Below, piece by piece: positions 44,016 through 55,239 of a stretch of DNA of 64,000 bases; position 1 is the stretch's first letter, and each line of letters starts with the position of its first letter. The stretch covers positions 38,875,098 through 38,939,097 of the forward strand of contig CM065297.1 of assembly GCA_032871835.1 (NCBI GenBank). Reading direction: 5' to 3'. The notes beneath the pieces were generated by a model. That model was not told the origin of the DNA, did not search any database, and was given only the letters and a program-made list of their open reading frames with translations. This DNA is from Dipteronia dyeriana. Taxonomy: Eukaryota; Streptophyta; Magnoliopsida; Sapindales; Sapindaceae. The translations under genes were made by a program, and so were the position numbers.

Positions 44016-44765
44016 TTACTTGTGTGCCAAGCTTTTGCCTCTTGTATGGTTCCCACATACTCCGCCATGGATTTCCTGTAGTATTTGGTGTGCATCTTCC
44101 TCTAATATACATCTTTGGAGTGTTCGAGAACACCCTCTTCTGTACAGCTCTCTTCCAATCAGTGTGTATCTTGCTGACCTGTAGCTAATGCGTTTTGCTT
44201 TTAAGGGATCTTTTGGGAGTATATCTTCTTCCAGGTGCCTTTTTAGCTGAGTCATCCAATCGTCTAACGATGTTCGGATTTCTGAGACTTCAAAGTGTTT
44301 TGGCTCAACTGTACTTTGTCTGAAAAGATGTGCAACCGGGAGATTCTTTGGCCTGATTGTGGTTGTTGCTAATGCTAGTTTGGACAAAGCATCCGCCTTT
44401 TCATTTTCTTCTCTAGGGATCTTGACAATCCTATATTCCTTGAATTTTTGGAGGATTTGTTTTGTTATGCCCAAATAAGCCATCCTACCTTCATTTTTTG
44501 CCTGATACTCCTCTAAGACTTGGTTGACGACTACCTGTGAGTCACTGATTATCTTGACATCATCTACTCCGAGAGCTATGCAAACTCTAAGCCCTGCTAG
44601 CAATGCCTCATATTCCGCTTGGTTGTTTATTGCTTTGAAATCGAATCTCATGGCACATTCAACGTCATCTTCCTCTGGAGTAAATTCTACGACCCTTGCC
44701 CCGCTGTCATGAGTGTTCGAGGAACCATCGATATATAATCTCCATGAGAAACTCCTTCCCAACAT
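44016..44765 (-). pseudogene. T2 archaeal-type RNase H, open for 249 codons
   Basis: This is the longest undamaged stretch of pol in either Tat-like copy. From the minus-strand start at 44765 it encodes FSWRLYIDGSSNTHDSGARV (first Asp), INNQAEYEALLAGL (Glu), VKIISDSQVVVNQVLEEYQ (second Asp), YRIVKIPREENEKADALSKL (third acidic site), a linker with WMTQLKRHLEEDILP, and ends in the integrase zinc motif EIHGGVCGNH. The domain matches the extra RNase H of Tat-clade elements. The apparent start Met is internal to the polyprotein. It is open for its whole length with all catalytic acids present. Confidence 0.88.
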
Positions 44766-44786
44766 TCTTTTTGCTTCCAGATTTGG

Positions 44787-45330
44787 TTATGTGAATTCTG
44801 CTACAAAATCTACCACTACTTGGCTTTTGAGTGATGTTCTGGGCATGTACTGAATATTGAATTCGCTCAGCTCGATCGCCCATTTAATTAATCTCCCAGA
44901 AATCTCAAGCTTTTGTAGAATTTGCTTAAGCGAGCAGTCGGTGAAAACCTGGATTGTATATACCTGAAAGTATGGCCTCAGCTTCCTTGTTGCCAAAACC
45001 AACGCTAAAGCCATTTTATCTGCCTGTGAATACTTGGTTTCAGCTGGAAGAAGAGCCTTACTAGTATAGTACACTGACTTCTGTATCCTGTCTTCTGTCC
45101 TTACTAGAACCAAGCTTACTACTAACTGCGTAAGGGACAAATACAGGTGAAGTATTTCTCCCACTTTAGGTTTTGAGAGGATGAGAGCCTGTCCTAAGTA
45201 TTCTTTGATCTTCAAGAATGCCTGTTCACACTCTTCATTCCATTCAAGTCCTTTCCCTTTTTGATCACTTTGAAAAAAGGAGCATATCTATTTGTGGCCT
45301 TCGAAATGAATCTGCCTAGGTATGCTAAGC
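44787..45330 (-). pseudogene. T2 first RNase H (Ty3-type)
   Basis: Minus strand: LYLSLTQLVVSLVLVRTEDR, SVYYTSKALLPAETKYSQAD, LVLATRKLRPYFQVY, VFTDCSLKQILQKLEISGRL and AIELSEFNIQYMPR, open from 45215 to 44787. The AVSLVLV start of the fold and the EL..FNI end are typical of Ty3-type RNase H. It is preceded by the RT connection (about 45220-45370) in a broken frame. Confidence 0.82.
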
Positions 45331-45372
45331 ATCCCGTCAGGCATTGTACCTCTTTTAACATCCTTGGTGAAG

Positions 45373-46394
45373 TCATTTTTTGTAGGTTTGATTCTTCTCG
45401 GGATTCACTTCGATCCCCCTATAGTGAACTTGGAACCCAACGAACCTTCCTGAAGGAACCCCAAATAGGCACTTGTTCGGATTTAACTTCATCTGATACC
45501 TTTTCAGGACATCGAATGTTTCACGCATGTCCGAAGTATGTTCGTCTTCCGAGATACTTTTGGTTAACATGTCGTCTATGTAAACTTCCATGTTTCTTCC
45601 TATTTGACGAGCGAAGATTCTTTTGACCAATCTTTGATATGTTGCCCCAATAGTTTTTAGCCTAAAAGGCATCACTGTATAATAGTACAAACCCTGACGG
45701 TCGTGAATGCTGTTTTTTCTTCATTAGCTTTATTCATCCGGATCTAATTGTATCCCAAATAAGCATCCATAAAACTGAGTAATTTATGACCTGATGTAGC
45801 ATCGACCAGTTGGTCTATTCTCGGGAGTGAAAGATTGTCTTTAGGGAAGGCTTTATTAAGATCCGTGAAGTCCACGCACATTCTCAATTGGTCATTCTTC
45901 TTTTTGACTAAAACCACATTTGCTACCAACTGAAGATAGTTTATTTCTCTGATCGAACCTACAACAAGTAACTTCTCCACTTCCTGCATAATTGGTCGAC
46001 TTCATTCGAGGTTTAAAGATCTTCTCTTTTGTATTACAGGTTTCACATTTGGATTCACCGCCAAGTGATATGATATTATTCGTGCGTCTATCCCCACTAT
46101 GTCTTCATGACTCCATGCAAACACATCTTTGTATTCTCTAAGCAAATCAATAAGATCTAGCTTGACATTTTCTTCTAAGTTAGCTCCATTTTTGACCTTT
46201 CTATTCAGCTCATCTTCCTTTAAGACCACCTCATCTGTTGCTTCATTATTTGATGTTTCTAGTTCTTCCTTTGGATCAAACTCGAACAACAGTGACTCTT
46301 CTTGCTTGATCTGATCTGGTTGAGTTAAAGTGCATACTTGGTGTTCACTATTATCTATGTCTTTGTAAACTGAGAGATTAGCTCTTATGGCCAT
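45373..46394 (-). pseudogene. T2 reverse transcriptase
   Basis: Three minus-strand frames make one domain. 46394-46002 has DVFAWSHEDIVGIDARIISYH. 45989-45744 has EVEKLLVVGSIREI, RMCVDFTDLNKAFPKDNLSLP and LLSFMDAYLGYN. 45690-45373 has YTVMPFRLKTIGATYQRLV, the catalytic MEVYIDDMLTKS and LNPNKCLFGVPSGRFVGFQV. The breaks are a TGA near 46002, a stop at about 45744 in the YNQIR block and a small frame change near 45700. Confidence 0.9.
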
Positions 46395-46397
46395 ATC

Positions 46398-47069
46398 CTA
46401 CGACCCCTTGATTATTCCTACCCACCAATCAGCCGGGAACTTGATCATCAGGGCATAAGTAGCTGTTACTGCCTTTGTTTTATTCAGGAAAGGTCGATCT
46501 AGTAACGCATTATAAGGCCAGTTGTCCAGATTTACCACCATAAAGTCGAGTAACACTGTTTTCTTGTAAGGAGCTACTCCGATCTTCACGGGCAGCTTCG
46601 CTGTTCCGAGAGACCTAACCTTGACTCCCTCGAATCCTCTGAGTGGGGTATGGAAAGGTTGCAAGTTCTTTCGATCAAATATGAGTTGATCATAAACAAC
46701 CACATTGAGGATTTCCGCCGAGCTACCATTGTCCACTAAAATTCTCCTGACTTCTCTATTGCCAATTCGGGCACTAATGACGAGAGCGTCATTTGGTCCG
46801 ACGTCTACCCCATGCGAGTCAGCTTCAGTGAATATTATCAAGTCCCATCCTTCCTTTATTCTCTTCGGATGAGGCTCGACAGAGTTAACGTCACAATTGT
46901 GTCTTGCTTCCGCTGCTTCTCGAATTTCCTGAGTTTGTTCTCGGTTACTTCTCCAAGTTGATGGTCCTTTGAAGATTGTCTGTATCGCTTCATTCACCTC
47001 AGAACTGGCCCTTTTATTCCGACTAGAATTATGATCTCCCGTCTTGCTTTCTTTTTGAATTTCTGGCAT
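46398..47069 (-). pseudogene. T2 aspartic protease region, open for 223 codons
   Basis: Minus strand from 47069: a polar, Lys/Glu-rich linker, then WDLIIFTEADSHGVDV, ALVISARIGNREVRRILVDNGSSAEILN with the catalytic D-N-G (46722-46736), FHTPLRGFEGVKVRSLG, VLLDFMVVNLDNWPYNALLDRPFLN and YALMIKFPADWWVG. The order matches G1 (DTGSSVDIL then YNAILGRPFL). The Asn in place of Thr is shared with T1, so it is ancestral to this family rather than a lesion. It would release Gag and Pol proteins. Confidence 0.82.
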
Positions 47070-47079
47070 TTCATTTTTC

Positions 47080-48745
47080 TTCTGGATTATATCTTGCAGA
47101 TGTCCTTCTCAGATGAGGTTTTCTATATAGTCCCTGAGTTGGTAACATTTAGAGGTCTCGTGACTAGTTTTTTTATAGAACCTATAATATTTCATCGTGT
47201 CTAGCCGAGCAAATTGTGACTGCTGACGTGGCTCATTCAACAGATTCCTTTCTTCTAGTATTGCTAGGATCTCTTCTTGTCTTTTCCGAAACGGGGTGTA
47301 GTTCGTATATTTCCTTGAAATATTTCCCTGGTTTGGTCAGTATTATGTCCATTTCCCCCGTCTCTGCTTCTCTCTTTGTTATTTCCTTTTTGTTTCCCTT
47401 TATGGTTTTACGACTTTGACTAAGCATCTTTTGGTTCAGGTCTCCCCCCATGCATGTAAATGCCTCAAGTTGCCAACTCTTCTTCTTCTGCCAAAGCGTA
47501 TCCGCCTGCCATATCCATAATATCTGCATATCTAGTTAGACAAGCCCATCTTAGGTCAAAAGACAACCGCCCATTCTGCAAGTTATTTATGAATGCAGCG
47601 ATTATTGTTTCGTCATTTGTGTTACCGATTTCTGAGACCTCTTGACTGAATCTTTCTAGATACTTCTTTAGCGACTCGTCTTTCCCTTGTTTTAGCTAAG
47701 AAGGGTTAGCCACCAATTTTTTCCTACGTACAATCCCTAGAAATTGTCTTGAGAAGCTTCTGCTCAACTCTTTGAAAATCCCAATACTTGTCGGAGGCAA
47801 TCTCCAGAACTATCTTGAACCTGTATCCTCGAGTGTTTGTGGGAAGTCAAGGCACAACAGAGGATCGCTGTGGGCATAATGGGGCATGGCGCTCTTATAT
47901 CGCCGGACATGCTCTTTAGGATCTGCATCCTTTTTGAATTGTTCCACGTGTGGCATCCTGAATCTCTCCGGGAATGGCGTTCGTAGAATGTTTCTAGTAA
48001 AAGGGCTATCAGAATCATTGTTAGACAACTCATTATATCCATATCGCCTAATCAACGCGTCCATTTGACACATGTTGTTCCTTACAACATCTCTATCGTC
48101 CACCGACTCTCTCCGATGGTGCACCCGTCATGTGACTATAATATCAGTCATCATCTCCTCTTCATCTTGCCTTCGAGTCTCATAGGTTAACCCTTGTAGG
48201 CATGTAGTTCTACGGTGACATTTACGATGATGTCGGTCACTGTCTTCTGATGACGATGAGCAATCTCTTCGTTGGTCATATTTATGGTGCCTATCATGGC
48301 CCTTTTGACTGTGGTTTCATCATTGGTGGGGCCGTTCTTCTACTGGTGTTTCATAATCCTTGTCCTGGTTGTGCGTTGTACCCCTTGTCTGGTTGACAAG
48401 ATTAGAGTTCCTGACGGCTGTTAGCACATCTGGTTCTGGCCCAACCACAATCGATCGGAGCTTATGGGGTGATGGAAGGTTTGGCGGATGTGCCTCTCCT
48501 GCCACCAATAGATCTATTCCTTCTTGCGTCGCATATGTCAACAACTGCTGTAATACTTTACAGAAGTGACGTATTATATCCTCGTTAGTAGGTGGGACTT
48601 GCTGGATGCCAGTCAGGGATATCGGTTGGCTTCTGGTGGTTGTGGTGGGATCTTGAGTGGTTCAGACTATATGAGCGCTATCTGGAGATTTCCAGATGTC
48701 CCAAGAAGTGTCCTTAGAAGTGTTCTTACTTCCACTTCCAGCCAT
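47080..48745 (-). pseudogene. T2 gag
   Basis: It starts at 48745 (MAGSGSKNTSKDTSW), 33 bases from the primer site. The disordered N-terminal part continues in frame 48544-48320 (LVAGEAHPPNLPSPHKLRS). The capsid-like domain is at about 48050-47520: FPERFRMPHVEQFKKDADPK, EHVRRYKSAMPHYAHSDPLL and a YLERFSQEVSEIGNTNDET segment (about 47610-47670). A zinc-knuckle-like segment (RFYKKTSHETSKCYQL, about 47130-47195) ends it, with changed Cys/His spacing. Several stops, for example near 48665, 48318 and 47696, break the frame. Confidence 0.8.
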
Positions 48746-48777
48746 TGTTTAAACAGATAGGTTTTTCATGCCCCTTT

Positions 48778-48789
48778 CTTCTAGCGCCA
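48778..48789 (-). other. T2 primer binding site candidate
   Basis: TGGCGCTAGAAG on the minus strand, two bases (AT) after the LTR terminus ...GACGTCAACA. Confidence 0.65.
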
Positions 48790-48791
48790 AT

Positions 48792-49623
48792 TGTTGACGT
48801 CGATTTCTCAATGGATGAGAAAGTCAACAACGTTGGATTTGGTTATTACCTGTCAAAAGATAAAGAGAAAGAAAATGCAATTGAAGTTATTATGACACGA
48901 GTTTACTTGGTAAAACTCCTATAACCGAAGAAACGTCCACGGGTGGCTAGATGACAACCAAACCAAATCCACTATTGAATGAAGAATTACACCACTTGAT
49001 CTCTTTTGCCTCTCTTTTTTAGTGATTCCTTCTGTCTCATGTCTCTTTTACAGTAAGATTATGGGTCTATTTATACATGCATAGAACCCTAATCCTTGTT
49101 GTACAAGTAAGGAAAAGAATTTGTATTTAATTATGACTGGTTGCTTATTGAAGTCGTCTTTATCTTCTTTCCTGTTTCGGAGATCATGTGGGTTGAATCT
49201 GAATCTTCATGGGACTCTAACTACACAGTTAGCTTAGGATTTATTTCATAATCGATTTGTAGTCTTCTAGAATAATAGAGTTGTTGCCTGATTTAGACTT
49301 GCTTCCTGTTTAGTATTTTATCTTTCTAGAAGCTTTCTAAACTCTTTCCTCCTTTGATACAGATGCGTATTGGAGTATGATTCTTGGACTTACTTACGTA
49401 TGTGAATCGTATGTTGAACTTCTTTATCCGGGCTTCCTGTGTTGTCCCGAGTAGAACTGAATGTGCCGTGTACTCGTATTCAGGCTTACTCGGGTTCTTA
49501 TTGCTTAATAATGTCTTGGATGGTGTCTTCTAGATGCCAACTCGGATACCCATCTGACAATCTTTTTAAGGGATTGTCTTACCTGTCAGTGACGTTTATA
49601 TTCAATAAAATGTACATATAACA
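48792..49623 (-). repeat. T2 5' LTR, 832 bp
   Basis: On the plus strand it runs from TGTTGACGTCGATTTC to GTACATATAACA. A TATAAATAG box lies on the minus strand at 49067-49075. It matches 37920-38744. Confidence 0.94.
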
Positions 49624-50710
49624 TAGGGGTGTAACGGACTTTATGACATAACTCTATTTATGAACTACTTTTGGAGGATCATACCGTATGAAATAGTTAT
49701 ATTGATGGACAGTTGTAATTTTGTTTTGCGTAATACATCTACAGTTACGAGAGTGCAGCCTCAGGTTTTTAGTAGAATAACTATGAGGTTAATAATCATG
49801 AAATATTAACTAAAGAGTTTAATTAATTATTTTAAAGTATTATTGGAGCTCGAAACTCTGGGTCCATTAGGTCCCCTTGCAACCCGAATGATTAAAGGTA
49901 ACAAGGGTCAAAGTTAATTAATTGGATTGTCTAATTAATTGTGTTATGAAAGTGACACGTATTTATTCAAGGATTAATTGAATAAACAGATTATTTAATT
50001 AATATATCAATAATTAATAATTAAATAATTAGAATATTTAATTAAATGAATTAATAATTGATTGTTAAATGGAGGTTGCAGGTTCATATTTTGACTGAGA
50101 CAAAGATTAAAATAATTAGATTTTATTCTTTATATATTTTAGTATTTAAGTTTAAGTCAACTAGGGTTAATCGGGAGTTGGATTCCTATTTTATCTAGGG
50201 CATATAAATATTAATATCTTTTTAATATATGAAGATATATTTGAAAAAGATCTCCATATATTAAAAAGATATGTATCTTGTTAATAAATAGATATAGATA
50301 TCTTAACATAACTAGGGTACAGACTCATTGGGTCACTGAACCAAAAAGGATAGAGCAAACAAAAAACCCAAGAAAGGATTAGGTTAATTTTCAGCCAAAG
50401 AAAAAAAAATATTTTTCCTTGTCGTGGCCCAACATAGTAAGAAGAAAATGAGTTTTCTTCAAGCCTTTGTATCCTCCTCAGTTCCTTGAAGATCATGACA
50501 TGTCCACACACATTTACGGGATCGTGGGACATAGCGAGGAAGACTTGGTGGTTTGTAATCGGAATAAAACTTAAGATACGAAGTAGTAGATCTTCAAGGG
50601 TATAATCTAACACTCATTCTACATTCTTGTAAATTGTATATGGTTTATACGTTGCATAAAAAAAGTTAAAACCCCGTTTCCGCTACGCAACGTAAATCTG
50701 GGTTCCTACA

Positions 50711-52623
50711 GCCATCTCTGACGAACTCTCAATGAAACCATCTCTGAACGAGAAGAAAGAAACTGAATCACATAAGATGAGTCGCTCTCAAGCCAGATTC
50801 GATACCACCCATACATCCAAGAAAAATTAATCGCCGATGAGGCAGTCAGAAGCTCCGCCTCAAATGCGAAAACTTGACCAAGAGGAATACCAAAGTAACC
50901 CTTCACAAAGGCTGTTCAGTTCTGAAAAATAACACAACAACCATTAACCCCAAGAGAGATCATAACAGCACCATATGTATTCGCTTTGATCCAACTAGGA
51001 GCAGGAGGCGAACAAACCACACTCTTAACCACTGGGACTTTACAAGGGTGACCCCAAAGACAAATCGATGAAAAATCAAAAGGTCGTCCATACAATTATG
51101 AATACAACCAATCTCTAGGTGATAAGCCTTTGAAATCGCATTGAAAACAAAAGAGAGGATGGATCTAAAGTTTACCGACTTCGCTTCAAAGATCCACTAA
51201 TTACGGGTAGTCCACACCCATTAAATCATTGTATGGATAGCCGTCTTCCATAAAATCCTAACTTGTTCACAACAGAAAATTGATATGGCCTACAAGAAGA
51301 AGGATTGCCAAGTTTCAACATAAACATGTCGTTGGAAAGCCGAAAAAACAGCCCCCTAAAAAGAAACCAGTATGGGACAATGAAGAAAAAGATGATCTAC
51401 TGATTCACAACTAATCTTACAACTACTACAAAGAGAAGCCAACTAGAACCCAGTCTTGAAAGGCGATCCTCAGTAGGAAGCTTGTTCAACATAAGATACT
51501 AAGTCAAAGTTGAGCAAGAGTGGGGAATATAATGGAACCAGACATCTCTCTAACAAATAACCTGAGGAATATCATGGAAAAACTAGAAATAAGCAGCCTT
51601 GCAAGAAAAACGACCATCCAGAGAATTAGCCTAAACCAGAGAATTCCCAACAGAAGAAATCATAATCTGAACAAACTGAAAACACAGATAAAAGGAAACG
51701 CGCTCAGAAAGAATCGTCAAGCACCCACCTATTTTTGAATAAAATCTAAGACCCTCACTCAGAACGGATTAGCTCCAAAATGGGAACACCCAAGCGATTT
51801 ATCATGCCAAAAGTCCCATTGAGAGTTCTCACCAATAAGCCAGATACCTTACTTAAGAAGGGAACTATAATTTGTCCAAAGAGAAGACAAAATCAAGGAG
51901 GTGACATACCTTCCCCAAGGCTTCTACAGCTGCCTAAAGTAACTCTCCCGAAGAAATGAGAAAGCAAAACGATTAGATGTCATAACTTCCAAGTGAATTT
52001 CTGTAACAATGAGTCATTCAGCAACCTAAGATCTTTCAGACCAAGACCACCCTATGAGTAGTGCCTACAACAACGATCCCATACGACCCGAACCAACTTT
52101 GTCTCCTCATATGAACCAGTCCATAAAATGTTCATCAACTTACGGTTAATCACTGACATTAAAAAAGAAGGTCATTTGTAAATCTTGAAAGAGTGTACAA
52201 ATGAACCAGTTATGACAGACTTGATCAGAGTAGCACAAATGTCCAGAGACGGGGACTTGCCCTTCCATTTAGTGAATTCATATAAGATATTATCTGTAAT
52301 AGGCTATAACACCGCCTTTCGATGCTTACCTTGAACAAAGAGACTCTCAAATAAGAGAACAAAAGCTTCCCAATCTGTATACTAACTAGAGACTGCAAAC
52401 TACCATTTCAAGAAGATGAGACACATGATCTAAGATAAAAGGCGGACTTACCCCATTTAACCAATTGGCCTGAAATATCACCATAATCCCCAAAAGCACC
52501 CCTGAGGTTCTTCAAATTCCAATGAGTGCTTCTACAAAAGATCAAAATATCATCTACATAGAGCTAGAGCCAAAACAACCCCTTATGGAAGAAATTGGTA
52601 GAATCTGAGAAGAACCCACCATC
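50711..52623 (-). pseudogene. L1-type LINE: reverse transcriptase end, zinc-binding region and RNase H
   Basis: On the minus strand, starting at the S4 junction (52623), the frame gives LYVDDILIFCRSTHWNLKNL with the RT catalytic YVDD at 52549-52560. A degraded middle follows. Near 51380-51430 the sequence SLCSSCKISCESVDHLFFF resembles the zinc-binding region between RT and RNase H in plant LINEs. RNase H starts near 51000 (KANTYGAVMISLGVNG) and runs FGIPLGQVFAFEAELLTASS, YRIWLESDSSYVIQFLSSRSE to RVRQRW at 50711, where S3 is inserted. It continues at 37228. Many stops are present. The 5' half of the LINE, with endonuclease and most of RT, should lie beyond the right edge of the window. Confidence 0.8.
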
Positions 52624-54415
52624 TGTTGGGATTATGCTCGATAGCAAGAGTGTAATAATATATTTGTCAATCTTTTCATATTAATAAACTGATTTCTAGT
52701 TTAACAAATCATATAGCATTTATAGTTTAATTATTATAATTGTCAAAATTAAATAATCATAAGGTCAAAAGACTATGAGAAAAGAAGAATTGTTCATACA
52801 TCTAGATATGTATGAGGTAAACACAATTCTTTAGTTAGTCTTGAATAATATTCACAACTTAAGATAAAAGGTTGGGCGCCTTTATCTTGTCAAAGTTGTA
52901 TATTTTTTTGCTAGCATTTGAGTGGGATAAAATGTGTTATGATGAGTCTAAAATCATCAAAGTGTGGTGTATTTTGGCAAAAGAATCTAGTGCACTGGGT
53001 GCATTGAATATGATCAAAATAAAATACTTTATCCAGAACCGTCAATAAATAAAAGTTTTCATTTGAAGACAATCGGAGAGTTTATCTCAATCTTGATCAT
53101 TTGAGCTATCAATGAGTACGATTATATAGCATTGACTATCCTCGATAGTTTTGTGGTATTCATTTGTTAATCGATAGAGGATTTCATTTATAGATTTGGA
53201 CATCGTGGCTCCATTTATTGAATGAGAGTAGAATACCATCATATGGATGTTTTGAGGTATTGGATATTAAATCTTAACGTTAAGTTTTCAATAGTGTCTA
53301 TTGAAACATGGCTTCTGGACAAGTCAAAATATCCAAGTTCAAAATGTGGTCATATGAATAAATATGGTAACTTGGAGAGCTATAGGCGGTCAATGAGCTC
53401 TTGGCGGTTACTGGTATTCTTCACAAAGATACACTTTCTCCAATAAGGTTGTCTAGGGTATGAATGAGTAACATCATCTTATTTTATCTTTATTTAAGAG
53501 TTCAATTTTAATTCTTTAGTGGAATGAACTAAAATTAAATAGATCGGACCAAAGTGAATCATTTGTTGATTGTGATTGGGTTGTGTCCATTGGAGCTTAA
53601 ATTTAGATAGCCCGCCAAGATCCCTAATCCACACAAACTTGCATGGATCACTTGATATATTCTACCGGACCAATTTATTTGTCTATCTAGAATTGTATTA
53701 AGGCATGTGAACTTGTTTCTTTTTGTAAGAATATGTCTTTTTCACATGTGGACTTTTATTAACGTCCAATGGATTTAATAAAATAACAAAAATAATATAT
53801 GGCCCATATATATGGTATGGGCGGCAAGGCTATTTAGAATAACTTAATTATATTATTTTTTATTTTATTATTTAATTAAATGGAAATTAATTAATTTGTT
53901 GATTAATTAATAATCATACTATTGTTGGTAGTATAATTATTATTAAAGACTATATTTGATAAGTAGATAAATAAAAGGAATTATTTATCTAATCAAATTA
54001 GGAAGTCTTTGATATGGTTACAAATACACTATTGAGTTGAATTAGGAGTCTTGGTGTAGGAAAGAATTCCTTTTGGAAAATGATTCTTAACCACCAAGTA
54101 AATCCACCAAAGGATAGGATTCTTAACCACCAAGTAAATCCTTCATAGGAGAGGATTTAGTCTCCTACATATAATACCTATTAAATTCGACCAAGAATGA
54201 ATTTTTGGTGTGAGAAGTTGTTTTTTATTTGTTTTTTATTGTTATATAAAAAAAAACTTCGTCCAACTCATTTTGTGAAGAATTCGGCCAAGCATAGAGA
54301 AAAAAGGAAACGTTTTTGTTTTTGATAGTACACTAGTATCCTTTGAATCAAAAGGGTTTTGTGTACAGTACCGAATCAAGGTTCACACGAGTTTCAATCA
54401 AATTGGTTGATAATT
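52624..54415 (+). mobile_element. S4: LTR of the S1 family inserted in the LINE, split by C1
   Basis: It begins TGTTGGGATTATGCTCGATAG at 52624 and follows S1 (reverse-complemented) closely to about 54350; for example TTTAATTCTTTAGTGGAATG at 53511 matches 3886-3905 in S1. The S1 ending (CTCCCTACA) is not reached, because C1 starts at 54416. The possible target duplication CCATC is at 52619-52623. Whether it is a solo LTR or the 5' LTR of a larger element cannot be seen. The frame at 53222-53446 is not a gene. Confidence 0.8.
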
Positions 54416-55190
54416 TGTTTGGTTTTAGTTTGTGTTGGCATGAATTCCATATCAAAATGATGTTTACTTGTAATGACTTAGTTGTTTAGGTTCATGATGA
54501 TTCAAGCTTCAAGGAAGAAGAAACAACAAGTCAAAGCAAGTTCTAAGTCTTCAAAGAGAAATGATGCAATTTGTTTCTACAAAGGTATACTAAGACCTTA
54601 TCTTTCTCTTACAAGGCTCAGGCACACACACACATTTCATATATTTGTGTCCCTGCATTATTGTGCACCTTCATAGGCACACACATACAATTCATTCATA
54701 TGTGTCCCTGTATTGTTGTGTACCATGTATAACACATTCACACACTTTAAGATGAATACTCATGCATTGGTTTGGAAATAACAAGTTTTGGAATATGCAT
54801 GATTGGAAACTATCTCTATGTAGTTTGCATTCTAGTGTGAATTGTGTTTGTGTGTGTATATGTTTGTATAACATGGATATTGAACTTGGATTTAGTCTTA
54901 AATCATTCTTGATTGAGTTCCGGTAATTTCGGTAACTCATACTATTGATTTCAAGTTCATAGTCAAAAGATACTACACTTTCAACTCATGTTTCATACAT
55001 TGTCTTCGTCTTCATATATCGAGTCAAATTATTATTTTAGGGGTTGAGTATCTTATATTTCCATATCCGTGTGAGAGTTATAGTTCATAATCCATAAACA
55101 GATTCGAATTCCAAGTTTGAAGGCCAGAGATCGGTCGAAGAACGCGAAGGAAGGTCGAAGGAGAAAGAAGCAAGCATTGTCTTCTTTCAA

Positions 55191-55239
55191 GAGATGGCGC
55201 GCGGCCATCTCGGGGCAGAAGGCTTGCTGCCCCGAGATG
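55191..55239 (+). repeat. Perfect hairpins inside the C1 LTR
   Basis: Stem 1 is GAGATGGC / GCCATCTC (55191-55198 and 55204-55211). Stem 2 is CATCTCGGGGCAG / CTGCCCCGAGATG (55206-55218 and 55227-55239), 13 bp perfect with an 8-base loop. The two share bases, so they are alternative folds. The 3' LTR has a perfect 11-bp stem (62974-62984 with 62990-63000) and the second stem with one mismatch (62992-63004 with 63013-63025). Confidence 0.9.

Larger units (their letters stand above)
37920..49623 (-). mobile_element. T2: complete Tat-like LTR retrotransposon, 11.7 kb, same family as T1
   Basis: LTRs are 37920-38744 and 48792-49623. The flanks GAGGG (37915-37919) and TAGGG (49624-49628) agree at 4 of 5 positions. 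The gene order on the minus strand is gag-PR-RT-RH-aRH-IN, with the antisense gene on the plus strand at 39309-42226, exactly as in T1. LTR ends, primer site and polypurine tract correspond to those of T1. By eye its two LTRs differ from each other more than those of T1 do over the first 190 bp, suggesting an older insertion. Genes carry stops and frameshifts. Confidence 0.92.
37229..50710 (+). mobile_element. S3: solo LTR inserted in the LINE, itself split by T2
   Basis: It starts TGTTGGGATTTATGCCC at 37229 and ends GGGTTCCTACA at 50710. The LTR sequence is 37229-37919 plus 49624-50710, about 1.78 kb. Flanks are GCCAC (37224-37228) and GCCAT (50711-50715), a 5-bp duplication with one change, and the LINE RNase H frame rejoins across it. 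There is no internal coding other than T2. The minus-strand frame 50281-50613 and AT-rich segments 49830-50280 have no recognisable product. The start resembles LTRs of Copia-type plant elements; the family is not assigned. Confidence 0.75.
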
